Source: Macrocystis pyrifera
Taxonomy: Eukaryota; Sar; Phaeophyceae; Laminariales; Laminariaceae
Assembly (NCBI GenBank): GCA_031763025.1
Contig: JASSKH010000035.1
Span: forward strand, 4,770,389 to 4,834,388
DNA length: 64,000 bases
Direction: 5' to 3'
Positions 13,101 through 25,100 of this stretch are shown here, piece after piece. The notes below the pieces were generated by a model. The model made no database searches. It saw only the letters and a program-made list of their open reading frames with translations, and had not been told where the DNA came from. A program made the translations under genes and the position numbers. Position 1 is the first letter of the stretch. The number at the start of each line of letters is the position of its first letter.

Positions 13101-16100
13101 GCTTTCGACATAGTGCAACGCCCACCACGATCAATATCAGCAACAGTGGCCCGGCTGGCACTTCTATCGGCTCCAGTTGTGTCAAGGCTGTGAGTATCAA
13201 CAGTACAGGTATATTTTTTCTACAGACTGCAACTCTTGCGAGTACGATAAATACGCCAGGTACTCCATGAGCGACGACCTTGGATGCATTGCGGTCATCT
13301 CCGGGAGACATAAAAAAAATGAATGGCAGCACCGTGTGAAAGCGTCAACTTTACGCCCGTTGGCTGTTGAAGACTGCTGAAAGTAGAGCATCGAGTTACT
13401 GTAGAACAGAAGTAATATCCAGATGGAAATCTCCAAAGAGGGGGTACATTCCGCCTCATGGAACCGAAGACGTAGGGGGGTAAGAGTCGTTCACTGCAGC
13501 CCGCGCGTGCCGACATCTGACACAGTTCTAACTGTCACTCCGGCAGGACGCCCACAGCCCATGAGGCACACACAATAGGTTGTTGCCGTTTAGCGCTCAC
13601 GTCATCGAGGCTGACCGCACCGACACGCAAGAGGATCCACCAGAATCGTCCTACTCTTCTCCAACATGAGGGATTATGCCCCCGGCATTCTACTGACGTT
13701 ATGCTCTGCCCCTTTCTGGTTGCTATACAATACCCTTGGACCGAATGTATGCTTCGTATTGGCGTGGCAACTATAGTTTTAGTTTTCCTTCGCACCGAAC
13801 AGACTTCGATGCTTAACAGAGTTCGCTGTTCCGCCGTGGATTCATTCCGCACGGCAAACCCCTCGACTTTCTTCAGCGGTGCCAATACGGGGCAATTGTT
13901 GGTCAGTGGAGAGAGCAGTGGCACTTAAAAGGGTTATTAAATAAAAGGATAAATGCAGGAGTATACCCCACAAAGTTGGAAATGCCTTGGACAACTTTCT
14001 GCGCCACGACTTTGTCAGCCAAACATACACAAGCGACAAACTAGGAGATGCACGGTCTGTACGGGTTGTGGAATATTTCTTAGCCGTTCATAAGTCCTGT
14101 AAAAACAGGTTGGGGTACGCGCAGGTACCTGCCACGGATGCATGCTACAATATAGATGCACAATTGTACTTGTGAGGCGTGTCCCGATGAATATTTCCAT
14201 TTTCCCAAGCATACGAAAAAACCTTTTCTCGAAACAAGATTGGCATTCCGGCGATTTGAGGTTAAGATACCCTGTCCCTCAGAAACTAAGTTAACGGAAA
14301 TGTGCCACCTCTATCGTAGAGATCAACAACGCAACTGCAGGAGCTTGGTCTCCGGTCATATAGACTTGGAATCGCCGATATCGATACCGAGAGCGTGGGA
14401 ATAACATAAGTGGTTCAAGCAAGCGGTGGCTGCCTCTGTTTCCCTCTTTTTGCCTGTCATTTTGATAGCGTTAGTGGGGGTAACAGTAACATCGTCGCAT
14501 GTCCGAAGTCCTCGAAAACCGGTGTAATACAACGATGAATTGTTGGAAGTGGCAAGTTTGTGTCGCCCGGGTCCAGATACGAGTGATGTGGCGATGGTCA
14601 CTCGGAATCCCCCCTGGCTGATGCTGTTTCCACTCGAAATGAGATGACATCATTAACAAGGCAGCACCGTGTCGCGTGTGGGGTGCTTGAAGAACACCTA
14701 CTCCGTGATGACGACGAAGACTCCTTCACCAGCACGCAAGGGGTGTGCGTCGTCAACCATTTTATCAGGATGTCATGTGGCGGTGTATATTACGGATGAA
14801 AGGTGGTAAAGGGGATATACCCTCGTCCTTTACAGGCCAATAGGGGGGCGGTAGGGCGAACATGCCCGTGGACGCGGTCAAGTTAACTTGGGGGGCTTAA
14901 CATTGTATCGCCATCGAGACGGTAGTGGACTGCCACAAACGACATAGCTGGCCAAGCCTCGGCCCTAACCCTAATCCTAACCCATACTGAGTATATTGTC
15001 GTCGGGTATCGGAGTTTTTCTTGGTACGAGTACACGTTATTCCGGTTTGAATCTAGAGAGAGGACTGTACCACGTTTGGTGCACCTGTTAAACGGAGACT
15101 GCAGTCCGTACATCTCGCCATTATATTTTTTCAGTACCAAGTATGTCGGTCTGGTTGTCTTCTGTGTGTTTTTCTTCGCATTGAAACGATAATTCAAAAC
15201 ACGTTATGTTACCCGACGGAATCACGTAATCCACATGTCCATGCTCAACCTTCATCCTAAATAGATGATGATGGTGATGATGATGTTCTCACACTAGCTT
15301 ACTTCCCTGCAATCCTGCCTTCGAACACAAAACAGGCTGTAATATAATGTATCTCGATGTGAAAAACTAAACAAGCACGCACTAGTGCGCACGGCAGTAT
15401 CATACCAGTCCGTAAGGAAAACAGTACTAATGAGATGGGGCATACCATCCCGTATCATTAGCAACCAAATAACACCCGGGAAAAAAAATATGGTTTTATA
15501 TTTGCACTCGAACAAGCAAGAAAAGGACAATGGAAACGAAGCTAAACAACAACAGGAAACAAAAAAAAGAAAACAAAATGAAACGAACATGCCCGCAGGG
15601 CGCAGGCCGAGTCCCGAGTACAAGGTTGTTGTTTGCTAGTACGATCAGTCTTATGGTTTAGCCGGCTGATGAATCAAGATAAGGACGTCACAACAAGACC
15701 AGCCGGAAAGCAATATGACAAGAAAGGGGTAGAGACGTAGAGACAAAGATCTAACGACACAAGAGCAGGCCTATGTCCGGTGGGTGGGTCAAGGACAACA
15801 CAAAGAGGACAGAAACAAACGGGCCAAGCGAAGGCTAAACACAATTCGGAAAAAAAGAAGATTAGCAAAGGGTCCCACAAATGTATCATTCATGTGACAC
15901 AGCCGTCGCAGAATGGCGGGGCAGGGAGTGGTGGGGTACCATCGACTTGTCAGGGGATGCGGCAACACAACAAATATAATAAAACTTATCAAGTGAAACA
16001 AGAAAAGTAACACAGCATTGGGGAGTAGTCAATGGGCGTCTCAATCTGAAAGACGGACAGTATCAGGTTTCGGCGGGTGCCTTCACTTTATCAACTGGCC

Positions 16101-19100
16101 TAGCTGTCACTGCTACGCCTCCTTCAACGCTGCTGTTCTTCCCCTCCCCTCGGGCCTTGGGCCCAACATTAGCTTGATCAAGTTACCGAGCATTGTGTTC
16201 CTCAAGCGGTCGTTGTTTTGCTAAATTCTCCTTGTCCTCAACGAACCAGCGCTTCATGTACCTCTCTGTCGCTTCTTCAACAGGTATGAAGTGCTTGCCC
16301 TGTTCCTTTTCTGCCAGCGCCCATTGTTGCTCTTCTATGGGCAAGCTAAACAACGACAGGGCGTGTTCGAGACAACCCATCCAGTCCTGCTCTTGCCTTC
16401 CCCAGTAACCCTTTCCCCCCTCCAGTTATCCAAACATCACTCGTCTGGGTAGTCTCTCGATACCTATACGAGCCACAACCCCCGCCAAAAGTATTCCGCT
16501 TTCGCAGCGTTGTCTGGACGTTCGCACCGCCACGCTTGGCCAGGACGTCTGTGTAACAACGCATATGGTAGCCGTGAAGAGGTTTTCGCTTCCATCCAAT
16601 GCGGTGAGGAGCAGTCGGTAGTGAGCTGGCCGCAGTATGGCGAGATGGACCACGGTGGGGTTCTCCGTGGCACACCTTTGTACCATGGTGTCCACTATCT
16701 TGGCTTCGAGAACCCGTATCTTGAGCTGGAGAGGTTCTGTGAGCTGGTCGTCAAGTGGCAAACTATACCGTCTGAAACATAGGTTGGCCAGCAGCACGCG
16801 CCGGCTTATTCCAGCAGTGACGTTGGCGTTCTCGCGCACAGCTACCCAAGGTACACATACTTGGCGTTTTGTTTGTACATGCCTCCGTGACGAAAAATAC
16901 CTTGTCCATACGAGTCGACATCAGGTATGTGGTCATCGTCTTTCCTTCCGGAACTGTCCATCAAAACGAACCACACACTGTAACGATGTCGGCCATCATC
17001 GTTGCATTGCTGTTCCTCGATCGGGAAGCGATGACCGCGTAATCTGTATCCATCATTCTCCAGTTCGGTTGCGGCTCAACCACAGTCTCCTCGGCTTTAT
17101 AACGCGTATTGTCCGCCCCCCCTCCCTCTTCCCCCTCCGCTTCTCATCCTTCACCTTCGTGCACACCACATATCCTTCACCATATCTGCATTGGCGCCTA
17201 AACGCTTCACCGCTCCACATAATACGGCAATGAACAACATGTGGAACAACCACGGGGCGAGAACGCATGTTTGCCGTAGGCCCTGTTGCTCGCTGAACTA
17301 GTTCAACTTGTTCACCATCGTCCGTCCGGATCCGCGTACGCATTCCATTGTGGAAGTGGGCGAATAACCGCGAGCATCGTTCGTGGTACGCCTAACCGAG
17401 CGAGCACGCTTAACAAGAGAGTTCCTTCGACTGAATCGTATGCCTTGGCGTGGTCGACGAAGCACAAGTAAAAAGGGGTGTTCTTCATTTTGTGCTAATT
17501 GATGAAGTCCTCGAACCACGAAAGTCTTGTCAATCGTCGACCGTTGAGATTTGAAACCGCACTGCTCCTCTGGTAAGATATACTCCCATTCGCAATATGT
17601 GCTGGGGCGATCGGCGATTATATTGAGGACAACAATGCCAGCGTGTGCCATGAGCAAGATGCCTCCATAGTTACCGCATTTAGTCCCGTCCTTCTTGTGA
17701 AGCCCTACGATGGTGGCATATTTCCACTCCTTCGACACGCCCTCGCCCTGCCATTTGTCAACCACGATGGCGCAGAAAAATTATATGCTATCGCAATGTC
17801 CATCTATCTCGAGTTCGACAAGTTCAACAAGAAGATCATCGGATCCAATAGCCCTTCGGTTTGGCATGCTATTGATGATCCCCCCACCCCAATGATCGAG
17901 AGTAAACCATCTAGGAGAGTGCACGGGGGCCATATCTTTAGCTCTTAGACGATAATCGGGTCGAGCGTTGGCGACTTTGTGTTGAGCAAAGAGCTGAACG
18001 GTTGTAACTACCGATCGTGAATGATCCATATGCCACAAAGCGAACAGTCCTTTGCGACCTTGATGTTTTGGGAGCTGCACGTTATTTTCCACGAAAAAAG
18101 CCATCCCCTTGGGTTGCCTGTAGAAACCAGATTGGTCGCCGTCTCAGATGCGTACCTCAATTTGACTGACGTATTCCTCGAGGAATCTGTGCACCGCTTC
18201 GATCCTTACGCGCTTTAGGCGTTTCTCAGATGTTTGCAGGGACTCCCTGAGGCTCTTGTTGCTCGGATCCGCGCGCAAAATCATTTTCGTGGCTTCCTCC
18301 GCTTGTCACGTCTTACGCATTCCGCATTGGTTCTGTCGCTAACACACGACTCCGCCGGTCCTTGACTGCGCTCTGCTCGTGGCGCGATGTTAGCGGCAGT
18401 CGACAGCATCGCTTCAGCGATCACCATTGCTCTAAGATTCACATCCCTGCAAGGGGGTAGGGGCGTCAATCTCTCATTAAAATCTTCTCGAAGTTGGTAT
18501 GTTGCCATCAGTTGTTGCAGGTCGATCGCCCGTCGGCCCTTCATCTCTCGCTTGCGGCTGGAAGGACAAAAAACGTCCAAGCAGCCGGATGCCTGCTTTG
18601 ACCAGGTTTGTGATCTGATTCCGGTTTAACTAGAGGAGGTGAACGCACAGTCACATTTCGTACGAGTCGTCGATCTGGTTGCCGCGTGAGGCTAATCTCC
18701 AGGCGGTTACGACCTTTCCCTCGATTAAGAATTTGGTAGGTGTATGAAATTACACGCTCGGGTGCGCTGAACACGTGCTGGGAAGGGCTAGTTGATTTCC
18801 TGCTGGGAAAGACAGCAGACGACGCATGTTGGCCTTCTGCGTATCCCACCCGTATGCACCTAGCACATTGGCATCAATGCAACCTTGATCCCTTGCTCCA
18901 GTGCGAGCGTTAGCATCCATCACGATAACTGGATGTTCCACTTTAGGCACTTCAGCAACTGTACTGCTTAGTGTGTCCCCCAAATAGGTATTTCGCACGA
19001 ACTGATTAGTGAGTAACCCTGACTCTACGTTTACAGTTTGTGAGCACGGATCTTTAGAGGGGGCTTAAATAAAATTTGCGGAGCGCGCCCTGCACTTCGG

Positions 19101-22100
19101 AATTGTCGCCCGCGGTTGAGAAATTTCCTGGTTGGATGGAAACACGGTGAGTAGGTTTTACCGTTATTGAGCTCGGATATTTAGGCGTGTGCTTGACTAA
19201 AAAACTGCGAAGCGCGGTCTACGCTTCGGAATCATCGTCCGCAATTGAGAAATTTCCTGGTTCGGTGCAAACACGGCGCCGCGTTTATTCCAGTTATGGC
19301 CTGTTTTAAGGTGGGGTTTGGGGTTGGGGTTCGAGGTAAGGATTGGGTTGAGTCCTCGTCCGTATTTTGATCCCAACAGGAAGTAAAAGACCTGAATATC
19401 CTACCAGCTTAAATATCCAGGCTCACATATCGTAATAGCATCTCAACGCGGCGCTGCCGCGTTTATGGCTAATTCTGGCCCGTTCAGGCTGCGGTTTGAG
19501 GTCAGGGTTAGGGTTAGGGTAGGAACTGGGCTGGGTCTGCGCCGCTGCCTTGATCCCAGCAGGAAGAAAAATCACTTTACATCCTACCAACTTAAACATC
19601 TGGGCTCAGAGATTGTAATAGGACCTTCAAAGAGCAGCCGGACGCGTTCTACGATAGAGGTAGCACATTTCCGCTCAAATTTTCACTGGATGATGGGGCT
19701 CCTTAACCCAGAATCGTCGGAATGTCATTTTTGAATGTGGAGCTCGTCAAGTGAAGAGCCTCAGAAAACGTTTTAATGAACCTCTATCGTAGAACGCATA
19801 GTCAACACCTAATCCTAATCTGGAACCAAAATTGTTGAGAAAACATAGAAACATGTTTGGGTTCAAAGTCTTTGATACTCGTCACTCACCACCGGCAAAC
19901 ACCGTACCCAATTCGGAGGAACTTCCCGAGGATCGAGATGGCAGATCGTCATAATGGAGATCACCCCGTTTTCCAAACGTCGCCCGAAAGATCAAGATCA
20001 TTTAATTTGTCCGATCCTTTCAAAAGATCGGTTGCCATCGTTTTCAGAGACGACCTCCGAAACTGCAGAGTAGTTCATCGGTTGGAACGCTCCCGTGACC
20101 ACCAGACCTATCGAGGTTCAAATCTCACGACGTTCACGTTTGGTTGTTACTAATTTTTTACCTTAAGATTTTAGACCGGTAGCAAAGATACAAGTTGCTG
20201 AAAGGCAGACGAGTGGCTTGTTTACATACTTGCCGACCTCAAGGCCCAGTTTGAGCCCAACGTCATTCCATTGGGGTGTTCGAAAGTAGTAGTGTGCTTA
20301 AATTTGTACGTAGTGCTGCCTGGTGCATATAAGTAGAACATAGTAGAATATAGTCTTTTTAATAGGGCTTCCTTCTACTGCAATACATATCTCGACCATC
20401 AATTGCGAGTATAGTGTGCACACGGAACCGGCGATGAGAACGTGTTGTAAACAATCAGATCCCATGCTTTACGTGCTCAATCCTTTTTTTTCCACAACTA
20501 TCTTGCGTGTACGGCCTCGGCTTATCCGTTTCATACCACCTGTAGTAGTATCAAGAGTAGTTTCGCCGATGGTTTGATGCCCATCCACCATTGACGATAA
20601 GGATGTTTTTCACGGTAGCGCGACCTGGCTGTCATCTATTCTGAATCCGGTATTTCTAAGTGAAAGAAACAAACAAGCATCTTGCGCGGTACGAAATACG
20701 TGAAACCGAACTGCTCAGATCCGGTGATTTAAATCTTGACTGTTGAACCGACTTCTCGCTTCTAAACCTCCGTTTGATCAAACCGATCAGATGGTGACAG
20801 GAAATAGCAGGTTACACAATACATGGCGGTGGTATCACACCAGATGAGGTGGTTTGCCACACAATTCAATCCCTCCAAACACCACAACCCCGCCGCAAAG
20901 CAACAGCACCGGCAATACTACCACTGACGCACGGTTGCGCCGAGCGTCACCAGTCAGTGCAATACTCAGCTCCGTTGGGGTAGTCTAATTGTTTGTTGCT
21001 GGACAAATAGGTTCTGGTGACGTCGGGAATGTTTCGACGTCGATTGCACCTGCTGTCGTTTTGTCGGCCTAGACCTCTGTGATACACGTCCAACAAGCAC
21101 ACCGATTCTCTCTGAGCACGTGGCATGTCCTTTTTTCCGACAGCGACGACCATGACAAGACGACGCGCGGGGGTTGGAGTCAGCACGTTTACCCCCGGAC
21201 AGAGTACGGGGCGTCGGCATGGGCAGTGTTTCTCCCGAAGGCCGACCCTCGAGACCCCGCATAGTCCTCGAACAGTTTTTCAGCTACCAAGGCATGCCGC
21301 CGAACTACGCAACTAATTACAATCTTGTTCCTCGATCAGCGTGAGAAATTCTGATTAGATTTCGTGACAAGGAAATGTCCAGGACTCTATCGGTTCAAAA
21401 TTCGCCATTTCGACGACTTCCCTTGATAATTCGGCTCATTTCACAACCTTTTTTTTTTTGCACTATGTCATTTAGGGGAGTCAATGTATAATTCTTCGAC
21501 TTCGCTCTGCCCGGTATTCAATAATGTGATTTCCCTTTACTATGTGCTAACCTGTTACTTTCTCGGCTCAAGCAATATTGGCTTGAAACGCGAACCGGTC
21601 TGTTTTTCTTTGGCCTCTTCATGACTAGAAATGTGGTGTCGTTGTGTTGCTTTCTTAGTGTTGCACTGACTGCTTCTGTTCGTCTATGATGTCTTGCACC
21701 ATTACGCGCATGCACGGAGTCGCTGGCAGGCGTCAGCGCGTCGAGGCGAAGCCCCTCTTTCGCACATATTTGCCTAAATATATTCATTTCATAGAGGAGG
21801 TATGTAATGATTTTGAGGCGATAATGAAACGTGAGTAAGGCCGTAACCGCCCAATACGATAAACCCCGGCTCTCTACAGGGCAGCACGTGCCCGTCCTCG
21901 TCAGGGTTGATACCGTGACAACCAATCTTGAGCGCCATATCTTTAGTGGCTGCCATATCCATACGGCCTTATACACACCCCTACGGCTATAATGTTTCGG
22001 AACGTAGGTTTCGTAGAATGTCTAACATTACTACAGTGTCGTCCAGATAGTTAGCGACGGCAGTTGTCAATTAATATGTTCTCACGTGTACAATGACCGT

Positions 22101-25100
22101 AGATTGCGACTTATCTATGAATCTTGATGGTTAACCAAGTCAATCTTACGAGGCTGCCAGTGTCGCTAACCACTGACTCGGGAAGAATGTTTATATATGT
22201 TATTGCGGCCGCAATATAGCTGAGCGAGTTGTCTATGGAATGAACGTATTTTTACAAATCAATTGGAGCTGTCTATCGAAGTAAATTGTTCCCGGCAACA
22301 ATGTCAAGTGTCAAGTGGGATTAAACGGGCGGCAGTGTCATATGGGGGTCTATGGAATTATACTAAGGGCGGGAGCCTTGTTGAAAGGTCCATTGCCTTG
22401 GGTGTAGTATTTACCAGATACGTTACTTATCTGCAGGTGCGATGCAAGGAAGGGAAGGATCGATTTTACTCTACGGCGTCACCAATGTCAGCAGCAACTC
22501 GGCCGAGGACAAAGGAGGTGAGCAAGATTTGGTTGCGGTTTGTTGTTTTCTTCTACCTTGTTGCGCTGTGCACGTACGACTTCGATAGTGACATAAGACA
22601 GTATTATGCCTGGACAGATGTGCAATCACACTGCTGTATACCTGGTATAGTGCAGAACTAGTGACTTGCATCGGCGTGCTGTTCGCCAGTGGGCTAGGCT
22701 TTCATTCTGCTGTAGAGGTCGTACAAAGATATCCCAAACTTGCACTTGTTCAAAGTGTGGCCGCCCTGAGGGTGGCGGCCTCATGTGTAGATAAATATTC
22801 GTTAGGTGCCGAATAGCGATGCAGTTTCACGCTGTACCAGGTATGTATGCCCATTACTTCTGGTTCTCGTTCTAGTATCGATACCGCCTCTGCTGCTGCG
22901 AGTGCTGCTACTACTACCCCATACTGCTTCTGTGGTGTTCTACGTTGTTCGGACTGGTGTCGCTTGCTGCTGCCGACGTGTGCTATTCCCCAACTGTTCC
23001 ACAGAATATACATTCATAAAAATGAGTGTATGGTCGTGGTACTTTAACCCTAGCACTGCTCGAGAGTGGTAGCTGTCTTCACAACGACTATCAAAGGCTA
23101 TAATACAATATACTCCTACTCGAGAGTGGTAGCTGTCTTCACAACGCCTATCAAAGGCAGTAATACAATCTACGCCCGCCGTTATGTGTGCCCCTGACGC
23201 GTGAGGCGCATGATACCATGTGTACAGTTATCTGAACCAATATCCACTTCGAAATGCCCACAGTATATCCCCATACGGGTGACAAAATCAATCAACCGAT
23301 GAACATGACTTGGGAGCAAATGCCGATGATTCTCGTACTGCTGAAGTACATGCTAACACGGTTTTACAGCGTTCTTTGTAGAATCGAGCCCGGCATTACA
23401 TGACCGTGACGAGAGGCCGGTAGTGCTAGGAGAGGATCACGCAAACAAATATTCAGTGACAGCCCTAGCGTGTACCATACACAGCGGCGGCGAGGGTACA
23501 GCCTAAAACAATGACGCGGGAGGGCGTGTTAAGTACACACATAAGCAGCATGTTTCAAAAGTTGCATGGTCGTCGTCGTGTTGGAACAGCAGGCCCATCA
23601 TTCCTAGACAATATTGGGAGAGCCGTAACGGGGGATGGGGGACGGTTAGAACCGCAAACCCTTGCCAGTGATGATATTGTCTGCTGAATCTATTGAGAGA
23701 CACGGAGGCACCAGCAAAACCTTGAACACCGAAGTAGTTGAACTACAGGCAGTATGTGCAGTACAAAACTCTGCAAATGCTGCGAGCGGTCGTATTGACT
23801 TTTGACGTAGTATTGCTCTCATTGCCGCCAGTGCTTCCCCTGCAAATGTGCCTGAGAGCACTCCAGAGATAGTTCATGTATGATTTCCGCGCAAACTTGT
23901 GGGTGCAATTGTCTAGCCCTATAGGCAGTATCGAACCCTGGAAAACAATGTCGAAAATCGTAGTACCCCCTGAATTTGCGCACGAAACTGATGTTTGTTT
24001 CACTGGGTGCTGGAGCATCTGTGCCACGATAAAAGAGGTCTACAGCACTACCTGGCCGTAGAATATATCACGGCCCGTTTTTCGCTCCCACGGCTTACCT
24101 ACACTCACACACGATCTCATTTGCCAACCCGCAGGTGCGGTTGTGATCATCTCCGGGTCTTTCCTTGACATCGATGGCGTAACATATTTCAACGACAATT
24201 CAGCAGGCAGTTTAGGAGGTGAGAATTCCGGTGTTTTGTAGGAAACATTCGAAGTGTGTTAATAGTTTTCGTAGTTTGGGCTGCCGTCTTACTACGGGCA
24301 ATCTCCCCGGCACACATCAGAGGATGCCGTCGAGGAAATTGTCCGCGATCCGATGAATACTCCAAGCCGTAGAGTGCGCTAGCCAACCACTAGCTGTACA
24401 TGCCAGGATCTGTTTAAATGCATTCACATACGGACAGCGATTCTGACGTTTGTCAAAGCTCCCTGGTGAATGAAAATCTCCCCGTCGCTCTTCGGCGATT
24501 TCCGACAGTTTTTCATGTTCTCAATTAATGTTATTTCTGTTTTATGGGACCTCCACGTTTGTACTGCTGGCGACTGACGTAGTGTAGTATTAGTCATGCC
24601 GTCTCTCCATTGAAACGTCCAGTTGATTTGTGTCTAGCAGTTGTTGCAGACTCCGGGTAGAAACCCGAATAATTAAGCCATGACCAGTCTGATGAAAAGT
24701 GGTTCCTTATCCCTCCAAATAGAGAGTTCAACCAGATTCGCTGTGATACTGCAGTTCGGTTCTATTGAAGGATGTTTTGCTTCATCTTTTATTACTTTTA
24801 AAGTAGGGTGAGTCCCTGGGATGCACACGCACTTAACAATGGAGAGTGTGCGTTACTCTGCTCGCTTGCCCAACTGCTCTGACTGTACTCTTCCAGTTAT
24901 TGTCTTCCTAAACCAACGAGGTCAACGGAATGCGTGCCGTTGCCCCATCAAGAGCCACCAATATCCTCTCGCTATTGCGAACATGTTTCTCTCTTGTACG
25001 TTACTGCCTCACAAATATCACATCGCGAATTCAAACGTTCTATGATCGTAGATTATCTCTAGCTCCGTAGTTGATTGGTCTACTGCTGTGCTGATCTTCT

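Larger units (their letters stand above)
16183..18998 (-). mobile_element. Degenerate non-LTR (LINE) retrotransposon, 5'-truncated
   Basis: Read right to left on the minus strand, consecutive frames give parts of one ORF2-like protein in the expected order. At 18,998-18,750 there is an endonuclease/exonuclease/phosphatase piece (PVIVMDANARTGARD, VLGAYGWDTQ). It continues in shifted frames at 18,849-18,541 and 18,580-18,281 (RRLVRNVTVRSPP, ESDH, KGRRAIDLQQLM). At 17,765-17,298 is reverse transcriptase (ATIVGLHKKDGTKCGNY, ILPEEQCGFKSQRSTID). At 16,921-16,426 is the thumb/connection region (YVYLG, ENANVTAGI, CFRRYSLPL, RLPRRVMFG), and the C-terminal piece (YMKRWFVEDKENLAKQR) is at 16,380-16,183. 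Several frameshifts and stops break the frame. The box where YADD is expected, near 16,990, reads CNDD. The copy is therefore dead. It lies antisense inside an intron of the beta-helix gene. Confidence 0.9.

Noticed and set aside
13840-13925. Extra cassette (CTTCAG followed by GGTGCCAATACGG)
   Set aside because: The phase is wrong after the acceptor and the rung pattern is absent.
18590-18630. Cassette end GAGGAG|gtgaac near 18,625
   Set aside because: The phase 1 reading hits a stop, and the region belongs to the minus-strand LINE.
20071-20130. Functional tRNA gene
   Set aside because: The T-stem, anticodon arm and acceptor arm do not form.
21728-21800. Extra cassette ending GAGGAG|gtatgt
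   Set aside because: In phase 1 it contains a stop before the donor and lacks the rung pattern.
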